Shown piece by piece: positions 21,882 to 33,280 of a stretch of DNA of 64,000 nucleotides. Origin of the DNA: Lolium rigidum (Eukaryota; Streptophyta; Magnoliopsida; Poales; Poaceae); assembly GCF_022539505.1 (NCBI RefSeq), contig NC_061511.1:39049144-39113143 (forward strand), given 5' to 3'. The notes beneath the pieces are model-generated. The model worked only from the letters and a program-made list of their open reading frames with translations. It did no database searches and was not told the origin of the DNA. The translations under genes were made by a program, and so were the position numbers. Within the stretch, counting starts at the first letter, position 1; the number at the start of each line of letters is the position of its first letter.

Positions 21882-22720
21882 CGCTAGAGCGCCGCCAGGC
21901 TGCCCAACTGCCGCGCGCCATCGCCGCCGCCCTCCCGCGCGCCACCACCTCCGCCACCGCGCCCGCCGTCGCCGTCACCACCGCGCCCGCGCCCGCCGCC
22001 GCCGTCCACCGCCTCCGTCTCCGCCACCGCGCGCCCGCCGTCGCCGTCGCGCGCGCCCGAGCCACGCCCGCGCCCGCGCCCGCGCCCGCCCACCGCCCGC
22101 CCCCGCCACCTGCCGTCCCCGCGGCCGCCTCCTCGCCGTCCGCCGCGCCCCCAGCCGCCACCTCGATCCGCCGGTAAGCGCCGGCGCCGCCCACCCCGCT
22201 CTCCTCTTTTTTTTTTAATTGTTAGATTAATTAGTTAATTTGTTAGGTTAATTGTTAGATTAGTTAGTAAAATAGTTAGTGTTAGTGTTAGAAAAATTTG
22301 TTAGGTTAATTGTTAGATTAGTAAAATTGTTAGGTTAATTGTTAGATTAGTTAGTAAATAGTTAGTGTTAGTATTAGAAAAATTTGTTAGGTTAATTGTT
22401 AGATTAGTAAAATTGTTAGGTTAATTGTTAGATTAGTTAGTAAATAGTTAGTGTTAGTATTAGAAAAATAGTTAGTGTTAGTGTTACAAAAATAGTTAGT
22501 GTTTATGAGAGCCGTCGCGCCGGTAACCACTACGCTCGCGATGGCGCCCCCAAAATACGGTAGTGCCGACGCCCCTGCCGGCGCCCCCAAAATAGAGAGT
22601 ATGTAGTGCCGGCGCCCCCCAAACGGTAGTGCCGGCGCCGACTAACATAAAAGTAGTGAAGTTATTTTTTTTTATGTTAACGTTGATACATATATATATG
22701 ATTTGTTTTTCGTAGCTACG
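21882..22720 (+). other. GC-rich leader, probable 5' UTR intron and AT-rich repeats
   Basis: 21890-22200 is extremely C/G-rich (CGCCGCC-type), and long frames exist on both strands only because stop codons are rare. CCGGTAAGC at 22172 is a good splice donor, and TTTTTCGTAG near 22709-22717 a good acceptor just before the ATG at 22721. Between them, 22210-22500 is made of imperfect TTAGGTTAATTGTTAGATTA and AGTTAGTGTTAG repeats. I see no gene here. Confidence 0.55.
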
Positions 22721-23143
22721 ATGCCGCGACAGCCGCCGCGTCGTGGTAGGACTATTCTAGAGGAGATGCAGCAGATGGGGGAGGTCCGGGACTGGGCTCC
22801 GCCGGGGTGGCACTGGGAGGTCTTAGCTTCCGGGGCGCGCACCTTGGTGCGGAATCCGGGTCCCGTCGTCGACCCGGATATTTTGTGGTGGAGGTCTTAT
22901 GGGCCACGGTCGTTTCAGAGGGAGCCGGCCCCGCCGGAGGAGGTAGCTCAGCGCATTGCAGCGGAGGACGAGCACGTTCGCCGTTACATGTATGCGTTAG
23001 ACACCATGTATAGGACCGGATGGCGGGTTATGCAGGGATCTCATGTTAGCTATGCTCCCGTTGTTGTTCCGTGGCTTTGGGGGTTCACCCAGCGCGGCTC
23101 AGGACCCGGTCGGCGCGGTATAGGACCCGGTCGACGCGGTTGA
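22721..23143 (+). CDS. CACTA-borne 140-aa protein of unknown function
   Basis: The start ATG at 22721 (MPRQPPRRGRTILEEMQQMG) follows a likely splice acceptor. The product contains APPGWHWEVLASGARTLVRN, PDILWWRSYGPRSFQREPAP and HVRRYMYALDTMYRTGW, and ends in a GPGRRG repeat. No known domain. It lies just upstream of the TNPA-like gene on the same strand and probably shares its promoter, so it could be a separate product or an upstream exon of an alternative transcript. The frame is intact. Confidence 0.5.
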   Translation: MPRQPPRRGRTILEEMQQMGEVRDWAPPGWHWEVLASGARTLVRNPGPVVDPDILWWRSYGPRSFQREPAPPEEVAQRIAAEDEHVRRYMYALDTMYRTGWRVMQGSHVSYAPVVVPWLWGFTQRGSGPGRRGIGPGRRG

Positions 23144-23355
23144 GAGGTTGTAGTACGTAGTGATTGATGTATTAGGGTTAAATAAACATGAACCCGATCT
23201 ATGTATGCATGTAACTGCACTATCTGCTTTCAGCACTATATTATCGATCCTTAGTTAAGAACTACATATGTAACTCCATTTTCAGTTTTCTGCATTATCC
23301 TTAATTTGATCATATGATGGTTCCTATATATAACTTGCAAGTCGTTGTAGAAAGC

Positions 23356-26300
23356 ATGGACGGATACAGAGACGAAGCCACGAGAAAATTCATGGCTGAC
23401 CTCATAGCCAACGGTACTCTGGATGATCGCGACGACGGCGTTATTCCAGATGATGGCGGTGACGATGTCACCGCAACTTTTTTGAATGACTCCGGTGAGG
23501 GAGCGGAGAATATTGAGCGAACAGAAGATGGCTCCGGAACCATAGTTATCACCCAGGTATATAAATTAAGCCGCTGCTGATCGACTAGATGCATTAACTA
23601 ATTAAATTGTACTGACGATGAATTATTTCTTTTTTAGCCCTCCGGATCGAGCACTTCTTCTGTAAAGTCGAAGAAGCGAGGCCCGGCCAAAAAGTTGGAC
23701 GACGGTGTTAGGCACGACATCACCCATATCGCTAAGGATGGTAAACCGATTGCTCCCGAGAACCATGCAAAGTCATTTATAGCTCAATGCGGAGTGCTTG
23801 TTAGGGACCACGTCCCGATCACCGTTCGAGAGTGGAACAAACCGAAGGGACTAGTGCTGTCTGCAGAGGAAGAAGCTCAAGGTCTTTATATCGATGATGT
23901 AGCCAAAGACAGCATTCTGACCAAGCTCATGGCACATTTCAACATAGTACCTCCAGAGGGGGATGCCGATGAAAAGGCAAAGATGGAGAAGGCAGTCCGC
24001 GACTTTGCCAAGAAGAAGATGGCCGAACTATTCAAGAACCACAAGAAAAGATTGCGCGGCCTTATCAAGAAAGACAAGACTCCGGACAGTGAGAAGGTAA
24101 AAAATCACTGGGATGAATTCGTGAAGTACAGCACGGAGTCAGAAGAATTTAAGAAAAGGTCGGAAACAAATAAGGCAAATGCTGCGTTGAAGAAATATCA
24201 CCAAGTTATGGGTCCAGGTGGATACAGGGCTAACCGTCCTAAGTGGCAGGCAGCTGAGGCGGAACCGACCGGGAAAGGGATCAGATTAGGGACACACGGT
24301 TGGACCGAACGGTCGAAGGAGTGGTTCTACGGGATTGGGGGAAAGTTGGATCCGAAACGGGGAAGTGCATCTATAAGAAAGCTCATCTGAAGCATCCCAT
24401 TGAAGCCCTGGAACAAGCACATAAGGATGTGGAGGAGGGGAAGTTCCAGCCCGAAAGAGAGAACGATGAGCTGACACGCGCCCTTGGGAACAAAGAACAC
24501 GGCGGACGAACACGGGGCACAGAAGGCTCCGTTCCGTGGAAGTATGGCTTTCCTGCGGAAAGGAAGAGATTTCCTGATAAAAGCCATGAGAGGAGAAAGG
24601 CAAGGGAAACAGACCGCCTAGCGTCCTTAGAGGATTCTATGAGCACCATGAAAGCCCAATTAACCATAGTAACCCAAGTACTTACATCCCAGATGGCTCA
24701 GGGGCAGGCTGTAGATCCTGCATTGCTCAATGCTATCGTCCCGCTGCAATCTCAACACCGGAAAAGCAGCGTGGCTTCCACTCAGCAGGTGGTTAATGAT
24801 GATGATGACCAGGTGGTCGAGCCTCCTCGCTACCCCCCCGTGGATGATCTCACTGAGAGCCGTCCTTGTGAGCTGCATGTTAAAGTTTTCAACCTATCGT
24901 TCAAGGCGGCGGTCGGCATCCTCTTACCTACAAGGACTTACCATTGCCGTCCGGTCCAAGACGACTTCGCTGTTGTGATGGTGGATGAAGTGTTGAGAGA
25001 TTATGAGGAGTTGGTGCTTGAGCACCCTGCAGGTGAAGATGGGGAAATCAAAGAACTGGGAGAAGCCCGCAGAACCACCGTGCAATGGCGGAAGGAGAAC
25101 ATTGTGTTTCCAGGTGAGAAGCCACCAAGCAGGCCACCTCGTCCGCCTCCTCCGCCACCTACGCAGTCTCCTCCGCGTGATGATTCTCCTATGCGCGATG
25201 ATGATTCCCCTGTGCATGAGCAGTCTCCTCCGCGTGACAATACTCCGCCGCCTCCTCCTCCTCCTCCTCAGGAGACTCCGCCGCCTCCACCTAAGCAAAA
25301 GAGGAAGCTAACCGCGGCACCTCCTACAGCTCCGAAGAGATCATCAACTCCGATGAGGGCACAGACTCCAGAGTTGTTACCACATGAGCAGACTGATGAG
25401 CACAATGCGTTTCTTGGGCCGAAGAAGACGTTTATTGCACCACATACAATGAAGCACTTTGCCGAGACGAGAATAAAGAGAGCTGAGCCGAGAAGTGATT
25501 ATGACCGCTCTCTTGGACAGTCCTCTAGAGCGAGCAAAGCGAAAAAAGTCGCCCAGCTTGGACAACAGGGAAATCAGTCCATACCCCACTTCGTCGTGCA
25601 GTCCTATGATGATCCAGAGACGGCATCGATGATCGAACAGGAGGCTAGACGTCAGGGCGCAGATGTTCAGTACGAAGATTACTATCCAACGGCTGAAGTC
25701 GTAAACAAGTATAGATACGGACATGATCTCGTCAAACCTGGCGAGCTCGCGCGTCTAGGGACTCAGATGCGAAGGTTGCATGAATGGTACCTGAAAGCCT
25801 GTCGAAGAGGTGATCGCTACCTCACGGTGTATCTTAGAGATGAGCATTACTTCCGGGGGCGGGAGGAGATAAACCTTGAGTTAGAAGAACTGTTTCAGTT
25901 ATTCAATCAAGACGCCCTCGACAAAGCTGTCATCAGTTGCTACTGCTCGTAAGTGATTTATTTATGTAATTAAGTCTGTAGCTCAGCTCATTCATTTGCA
26001 CTAACAATTATCCTCACTATATTCTTTGTGTACGCTATATATTAATTATGCAGAATGAAGAAGCTCGAATGCAAAAGAGGTAAGCTCCATGACATCGGGT
26101 TCATTGACCCAAACACAGTTCATGAAGTCACGGTTCGACAGTACCCCAAGGACACAGAGGACAACATGCTACTGTTTTTACAGAAGCAAGCAAACAAAGA
26201 GGATATATACTTTCCCTACAACTTCAAGTGAGTGTTATAACATACATTATGCTTGTGCAGCTTCCACTTTATTCTCGTAATCATTGAGCTATGCTTGTGC

Positions 26301-27049
26301 AGCTTCCACTTTATTCTCCCAATCATTGATCTTAAGAAAGGAGTCGTAAATGTCATGGACTCGAAACGTAAAGAACATGCGGAATGGGCGGACATGGCTG
26401 CCATCCTCCAGAGGTAATTTCAATCAATTTCGTATCGGCATCTTCATCTGTTCTAATTCGACGATATCATCAACTAATCAATAACTCATTTACTCATTTT
26501 TTCTTTGCCGGGCAGGGCTTGGAAACAGTTCATCAATACTGTTCCGGGTAAATGGAAACCGGAGCTTACATTTAAAGATTACCCTGTAAGTAGTACTATA
26601 TATATAGCTATGTCCGTGAATCTCTTTGATATTTTCTTTCAATACGATGCTTGATTATTCGTTTGATCGAACTATTTTTTCGTAAAGTGTATGAGGCAGG
26701 AATCCGGGAATAACTTATGTGGATACTACGTCTGCGACTTCATTCGTGAGATGGCAAGTCACAGGGATGCGGAGGACGCTATACACCACACTCGTGTACG
26801 TGAACAATATTTCACAATTAATCTTATTACCATCAATTGTATTGAGTTCCATTCATATATATTGATCTCCTTTTTTTAATATAGATGATACGCCTGCGGG
26901 ACTCTCTCATAACGGAGGATCGCATACGAGCAATTCAAGAGGAACTCGCGGGATTCTTTCTTAACGAGGCCCTTGCCCCAAATGGAGAGTACTATCGGCA
27001 GTTCGTAGATCTTGAACGACGTAGTGGTCACGCATTATTGTGGGAATAG
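23356..27049 (+). pseudogene. TNPA-like CACTA protein with C-terminal Ulp1/C48 protease domain; one frameshift
   Basis: Start ATG 23356 (MDGYRDEATRKFMADLIANG). Exons from splice sites and frame: 23356-23556, 23638-25948, 26054-26227, 26303-26413, 26516-26585, 26688-26795, 26885-27049. The N-terminal half is an En/Spm TNPA-type (Transposase_24) region with FKKRSETNKANAALKKYHQV and ERSKEWFYGIGG, which binds subterminal repeats. A proline-rich linker (PPRPPPPPPTQSPPRDDSP) follows. The C-terminus is a Ulp1-type cysteine protease: FPYNF joined to NFHFILPIIDLKKG, VMDSKRKEHAEW, then QESGNNLCGYYVCDFIREM. Candidate triad: His 26307-26309, Asp 26358-26360, Cys 26718-26720. A one-base loss near 24353 (LDP to ETGKCIY) breaks the frame. 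Confidence 0.8.
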
Positions 27050-27171
27050 ATTTAGTAAAGAGGTCCGACTTTATATTATAAATATGCATACATTACATGT
27101 ACCGTTGACGATGTCTATATATATTCATGACGATTTTTTGTGGTTTCTTGAATGATATATATGCATTGCTG

Positions 27172-27288
27172 AAACTCTGCCGCGGCAGAGAAACGCCCTG
27201 TTTCTCTGCCGCGGCAGAGAAACGCTGCTCCACCCTAAACCTGTGCCGCGGCAGAGAAATAGCAATTCTCTGCCGCGGCAGAGAAACC
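27172..27288. repeat. Four copies of a CTCTGCCGCGGCAGAG palindrome
   Basis: The core TGCCGCGGCA with flanking TCTC/GAGA occurs near 27174, 27201, 27242 and 27266. The copy at 27201-27222 is a perfect 22-bp palindrome (TTTCTCTGCCG plus its complement). They lie just inside the right subterminal repeats of the large CACTA element and are candidate transposase-binding sites. Confidence 0.85.
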
Positions 27289-27495
27289 TAGGCCCGGTTC
27301 GTACCACGAACCGGGACCAAAGGCCTTCCACCGCGAGCGCCCTGGCCGCACCACGTGGCGCGGCCTTTAGGCCCGGTGCAACTTTGAACCGGGACTAAAG
27401 GGGGGACCCTTTAGTCCCGCCTAATTGGTCCCGGTTTGGAAACCGGGACTAAAGGCCCAAATGGACCGGGCCTATAGCCCCGTTTTCCACTAGTG

Positions 27496-29093
27496 AGGCT
27501 AACTTCTGATGAGCGGAGCGAGGCCCGTCACCGGTAGGCTCACAACATGGGGAGCCGCTTGTCGGTACTGATCGTTATCACCGCCTATTTATACGTCTTG
27601 TAAGCCACCGGCTAGGGTTAATCGCTTCATACGATAACCCACGGCGCTTGTAAACACTCTCTGCTATAGTAAAGTTTTGCGCCCGTCGTTTTTACCTCTT
27701 TGGAGAGGGTTTTCCACGTTAAAATCATGTTTGTTAATTATTTCCTTTTCGTTCTTCGTTATTGCCTATCGCGTTTGTAACAAATAAACTTGTGAAGATA
27801 TGAAAATATAGCTCGCGTCTAAGACATACTACGCTAAGCAAGGGTTGAAACGAAAATACTACTGAAAACCGCACACTAATTCTTGAGCGATGAGTTACTG
27901 CACACTAGTTCCATGGTGGTCGCTGCAATTTTGGGAGGCTAAAGGAGAACAAGGAGGACGTCTTGATATTTCTGGGCGAGTGCTTCCTTTGCTTGGGAGC
28001 GAGCGGTGGAGAGGAGGTTGGGAAACCAGTTCAGTTTGGAGCACGAGTGTCCGTCGCTGCTGCAAATTTTGTTGATAATTAAATGTTTTTTATGGACATA
28101 TATCCTCTTTTGTTATCTATATTTCTTTAGATAAAAAATTTAGGGTATTTCTTCAGATACATTTGCCCAATATAATAGTGTCAGCTGGTGGCATCATCGG
28201 CATATTCACTTTTGGCTACACCACATGCTAGATCTGGGACAAAAAGTTGAGATAAGGGCAGGTATGAGCCATTTCCTCTCACACAATGATAGCCAATTTA
28301 AACTAAATGTTATTGTATTTCTATTTAGCAACACACAGATCTTTTCGAGTATTAGGATTTTTTATACTTTTAGATAAACAAAGACCTAATTTTTTTAAAG
28401 CAATGTTGAAGACATCGAGACTGTTGCTCGATCAATCAAGTGGAAATTATATAAACCATACACTGTTGTGCATCAACTTATATGATATACGTATATGATA
28501 TACGGTATATCATTACCTCTCAGATGATCAGCTCTGCCCTTCTGAGATGCTTTGAACAAAAGGAACACGGAGTAACTTGGCACGTGCAGGATCTTAGAAG
28601 ATCAGAAGAACAATATTCAGCAACCCTTAAACTGAAGGCTGCCAAATAAATATTAATTCACTTTCATTTCGCTTGATAGAAGTAGTTGATGTTACTTGTA
28701 ATGTGGCCAAGAAGTAAATAAATGAGAAATAACGGAAAAAAGTACCTGGTGGAAGAATATTGCACTGTATGTGGGTAATATGAATGTCAACAGATGATCG
28801 ATCTGTACAACTAGATTTACTAATCTCAATAGTCGGAGCAGTGAATGACCTTTTCTTGTGTATTTGGTGGAACTGACAACTAGAAAAACAAGAAAATTAA
28901 AAACTTGAGGAAACAACAAACGGGAGAAGCAAATATGTTTTGTTATTTTTGAGTATTTATCAGTGGAAAAGGAAATTAGGTCTATATGTAGCTACAATAC
29001 AACTGAAGGCATAATGAAAAACAAAAGTGGTCGCAGGAGAAATAAATGGCTGGGAAGAAGATTGGTGGAGGGCGAGGGGTTTCAACGGTTGCC

Positions 29094-29096
<3 letters not shown>
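27496..29096. other. Duplicated NLR-upstream DNA, copy A part 4
   Basis: Collinear with about 53589-55125 of copy B at high identity. It includes 28524-28649, an ATG-to-stop stretch of 41 codons (MISSALLRCFEQKEHGVTWH) preceded by the acceptor-like TTACCTCTCAG and preserved in copy B. I cannot identify a product. It ends where the (TA)n tract begins. Confidence 0.75.
28524..28649 (+). pseudogene. Possible terminal exon of an unidentified gene (copy A)
   Basis: 41 codons in frame after an acceptor-like TACCTCTCAG. The peptide includes HGVTWHVQDLRRSEEQYSAT and ends LKLKAAK. The paralogue at 54551-54676 keeps the frame with two conservative changes. Upstream at 28402 a second protein-like stretch is visible (SNVEDIETVARSIKWKLYKP). 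These may be remnants of a host gene carried in the duplicated unit; no family recognised. Confidence 0.3.
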
Positions 29097-29137
<41 letters not shown>

Positions 29138-32100
29138 CAAGACTATTCTCGAACCCCCCTTAAGAGTGGTTCTAGAATAGCTTCTAGAACCCCCCTTGGA
29201 TGTTATAGACTAGTTATTCTACAACCCATCTCTAAAGACCTTCTAAACCCGACACAACCACCCAATCCCACCCCACCTTCCGCCAGCCCAACCCACCCAC
29301 CTCCCGCCAACCCCACCCCACCTAGCTACCTCCCGCCAACCCCACCCCTCCTCTAGACGACCCCAAACCACCTCACCGCTCGTCGACCTCACCCTACATC
29401 TCGTCGACCCTACCCCACAACCACCACCCTCCAACCCCACACCCCCAACTTTCGAAGATCCCGCCCACACCACCTCTCGACGACCCCACCCTACCTTACC
29501 TCCCACCGACTCCAACCCGCCTACTGTCAAACCCATGCCACATCCCGTCGACCTCATTTTTGAAAGTTCGCTTCATTTTTTGGAAGTTCGCTTCATTTTT
29601 CAAAAGTTCACTTCATTTTTTGGGAAGTTCACTTCATTTTTCGGAAGTTCATTTTACTTTTTTCGGAAGTTCACTTCATTTTTTGAGAAGTTCACTTCAT
29701 TTTTCGGAAGTTTACTTTACTTTTTTTGGAAGTTCACTTCATTTTTTGGGAAGTTCACTTCATTTTTCGGAAGTTCACTTTACTTTTTTCGGAAGTTCAC
29801 TTCATTTTTTTGGGAAGTTCACTTCATTTTTCGGAAGTTCACTTTACTTTTTTCGGAAGTTCACTTCATGTTTTTGGGAAGTTCACTTCATTTTTGGGAA
29901 GTTTACTTTACTTTTTTTGAAAGTTCACTTCATTTTTTGGGAAGTTCACTTCATTTTTCGGAAGTTCACTTTACTTTTTATTTGAAGTTCACTTTACTTT
30001 TTCTGGAAGTTCACATCATTTTTCGAAAGTTCACATTATGTTTTGTCAAACAAGCCGAAATACTTTTTTGTCAAAATTCACTTAGGTTAAAACGGTAGTT
30101 CTCTTTGTACACTGCGAGGAAGTTCATTTGGCACCACGTAGAAGTTCACCTTTTTACACGCCGAGAAAATTACTTTGTACCGCGTGAAAGTTCACTTTCC
30201 ATCTCATGGAAGTTCAGTTTAAAATACGCCGTACAATTACATTTTGTTGAAATTCACTTTGGTCAAAATGACAGTTCACTTTGTAACGTCCCGAAGTTCA
30301 CATTGTACCTCGAGGAAGTTCACTGTTAACATGCCCGCAAATTACCTTTTGCGAAAATTCAATTTAGTTAAAACGGAAGTTCACATTTTACCAAATGGAA
30401 GTTCAATTGGTATCGCGCGACTTTAAACATGAAGGAAAATTACTTTTTGACGAAACTCACTATGCCCAAAACTGAGTTCACCTTGTACCGCACGAAAGTC
30501 CATTTTGAACGTGCTAGAAGTTCAATTCAATCAAGTTGGAAATTTCCTTCTGTCAAAGTTCATTTTGATTAGGGTGGAAGTTCACTTTGAACCGTGTGAG
30601 AAGTTTATTTTGAACATGCCCGAAACTTTTATATCGCGACCTGAAGTTCACTAACAGACATCAGGAAGTTCACTTCTACATTTGGGGGCAGTTTAGGTAC
30701 TTTATTTTCCTGGGCGGAAATCATACTCATAGAAATCATCCTCGTGGCATCCGATTTGCGCAAATCGACCGGCATCACATGCAATTAGCAATAATATAAC
30801 TATACTAAATACTCTGTCGCATACCCATGCCACAAAAAACAACCTAGCTGAGCCAATTACAAAATGTTCCTGTATCGGTGTCATCTCTGATTTTGGGTAT
30901 TTCTAAAAGTAATATTAAACTATTTAAACTTTGGAAACATGTTCATCATGAAAAAGTTACCCCTATTCATTAATTTTCCAATAGTCATACCATTTGCAAC
31001 ATTCGGACAAGCGGTTTGGAAATAATCTTAGAAACATTTTGCGAAAAACAAATAAGCTCGGAAAATGAAATCATGTATTTTCAAAACTGCTCTTAAACCG
31101 TGAGGAATTTGGAACAATATTCAACACAAAAAAGTTGCGCCTAGTCACCTTCTTTCCAACGGCATATCATTTACATCAATTGGAGTTCTAGTTTGAAAAA
31201 CAAATACAAAAAACTGTACAAAAAATTACAAATTTGAAAAAACTTCGTTTTGTATATTTTAAATAGGTTTTAAATAGTACAGAATTTGGAAAAAGAGTAA
31301 ACATAAAAAGGTTGTGTAATTTTCATATCTTTCCAACGGTATATCATATACATCAATCCGATAAGTGGTTTGGAAAAATTACGCAAACAACTACACGAAA
31401 ATACTGAAATCTCCTAAATTGCACTTTTGTATATTTGAAAATTATTTTAAACCGTACAGAATTTGCGAAAAGTTTAAAAGAATCAAAGTTGCAAAGTTTC
31501 AATACGAATCCAACGGTATATCATATGAATCATTCTGATAAGCAGTTTGATAATCAATACAAAAACAATCTCCGCGGAAACATGCAATTTTGCTGTCCGT
31601 CAGGAAGTTCACATGCTGAGAAGTGGGAGTTCACTTGAACATTCGGGGCAGTTGAGGTACTTTATTTTCCTAGGTGGAAATCGTACGCATAGAAATCATC
31701 CTCACAGCATCCGGTTGCGCAAATCGACTAGCTCCACATGCAATTAGCAATAATATAATTATACTAAATACTCCTTCACATAGCCATGTCACAAATAAGC
31801 AACCTAGTTGACCCAATTAAAAATGTTCCGGTATCGGTTGCATCTCTAATTTCACGTATTTCTAAAATTAAGATTAAATTATTTAGAATTTGAAAAAATA
31901 TTTAACATGAAAAAGTTGTGCATATTCATTAGTTTTCAAACGCCATATCATTTGCAGCATTCGGAGAAGCGATTTCAAAATAATCATATAAACATTGTGC
32001 GAAAAACAAATAAGCTCGGAAAAACGAAATCATGTATTTTCAAAACTGCTCTTAAACTGTGAAGTATTTGGAAAAATATTTAACATGAAAAAGTTGCGCC

Positions 32101-32675
32101 TAGTCAACAGCTTTCCAATGGCATATCATTTACCTAAATCCGAGGTATAGTTTGAAAAAAAGATACAAAAATCTGTACGAAAAATGGGAAATCTGAAAAC
32201 ATTCGTTTTGTATATTTAAAATTGGTTTTAAATCATACAGAATTGGGAAAAAAGTTCAACATAAATATGTTGCGAAATTTTCATATCTTTCCAACGGTAT
32301 ATCATATACATCAATCCGATAAGCGGTTTGTGAAAAATTAAGCAAACAACTACGTTAAAATACAGAAATCTGCTAAAATGTACTTTGTATATTTGAAATT
32401 AGTTATAAACCATACAGAATTCGTGAAAAGTTTGAACATACCAAAGATGCGAAATTTCCCTACGAATCCAACGGTATATCATATGAATCATTCCGATAAA
32501 CGGTTTGAAAATCAACCCCAAAACACTGTTCACCGAGACATGCAATTCTGATGTCCGTCAGGAAGTTCACATGCAGAGAAGGAGGAGTTCACTTCTAGAA
32601 AGTGGGAAGTTCAAAAAGGGTTCGAGAATAGTTATTCTCGAACTGGTTCGACAATAGCAGACCTATATATATATA
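29097..32675. mobile_element. (TA)n-bounded unclassified element, module 1
   Basis: Copy B reads straight through this site, so the block was inserted. A (TA)n tract (29097-29136) is followed by GCAAGACTATTCTCGAACCC. The right end before the next TA tract (32664-32675) is GGTTCGAGAATAG, TTATTCTCGAACTGGTTCG, ACAATAGCAGACC, a loose inverse of the left end. Inside are a GAAGTTCACTT minisatellite, then a roughly 955-bp direct duplication (about 30690-31640 and 31650-32600). That duplication is itself built of degenerate units with TCCAACGGTATATCAT. No transposase or other coding domain was found. Confidence 0.6.
29556..30020 (+). repeat. GGAAGTTCACTTCATTTTT minisatellite
   Basis: About 22 imperfect 20-23 bp units of GGAAGTTCACTTCATTTTT and GGAAGTTCACTTTACTTTTT. 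Long frames through it encode only SSLHFSEVHFTFFG-type repeats and are not genes. Sparser GAAGTTCA copies continue to 30680. Confidence 0.9.
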
Positions 32676-32739
32676 CACTATTCCGCAACCAATGCTCGGA
32701 ATATTATTTTGAGCACCGTTCGGCTCTATAGGAGAGATT

Positions 32740-33280
32740 GGCCGGAAAAACCGAACAAAACAACCTTGTTGCCCGGGGGAACACACCGCCCGCATCCCTG
32801 GCTTCCGGCTGTCGTCGTGCCCCCCGGCCTCCTACCGCCGGCGAGCCACCGGCCTCCCGCCGTGGCCTTGCCGTCGCCACCCCACATCCCTTCCGTCGGA
32901 GCCGTCAATTCCCCGCGTCGCCCTATTCCCTTGTTCTCTGCGCGCTCGAATTCCTGGCTATGGCACGCCTCTCCCCCAGCTCCGGCGCGGCCACAAGCCA
33001 ATCCCCAGACCGCTCTTCCTAAAGCCCACCCACTCCCGCTGCCGGTAACCTCCTGCCGGCCGTACGCTACTAGACCGTCGTAGCGGCGCGCTACCAGGCT
33101 ACCGCCTCCGCACGATGCCGGCCGTCGCATCGTCACGCTGCCCTGCAGGCTGCCGCTCACACGCGTTGTACAGCCGCTGCATCTAGCGCAGCTCCTACTG
33201 CGCCCGTCCCCGGCGGCTGCCTCCGCACGCTGCTTGGTCGCTGCATTCACGCCATACGTTGGTTTCCAGTTTCGCCGTCA
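32740..33280. other. GC-rich segment inside module 2, possible captured gene fragment
   Basis: About 540 bp of GC-rich, CpG-containing sequence in an otherwise AT-rich element. Frames of 124 aa (+) and 174 aa (-) are open, but both are low-complexity proline/alanine/arginine and overlap each other. No domain recognised. Its composition contrasts sharply with both sides and looks like a 5' gene end from elsewhere. Confidence 0.35.

Larger units (their letters stand above)
14852..27495. mobile_element. Large CACTA (En/Spm) element with both transposon genes and cargo, 12.6 kb
   Basis: The left end is CACTAGTGGAGAAGAGGC; the right end read inward is CACTAGTGGAAAACGGGGC. The 3-bp duplication AGG flanks it at 14849-14851 and 27496-27498. 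Copy B has one AGG and no insert at about 53589. Subterminal regions hold inverted GGTCCCGGTTTGTATTAC-type repeats. Gene order: TNPD-like transposase (+), hairpin array, 175-aa gene (+), AP2/ERF gene (-), 140-aa gene (+), TNPA/Ulp1 gene (+). TNPD has many frameshifts and the TNPA gene one, so the element is probably no longer autonomous. Confidence 0.95.

Noticed and set aside
21404..22218. Long alanine/proline/arginine frames on both strands.
   Set aside because: Produced by extreme GC content and CGG/GCC repeats; they overlap the promoter and 5' UTR intron inferred from TATA and splice signals.
29535..30098. 187-codon frame of SSLHFSEVHFTFFG-type repeats.
   Set aside because: It is translation of a 20-23 bp minisatellite; all three frames give similar low-complexity peptides.
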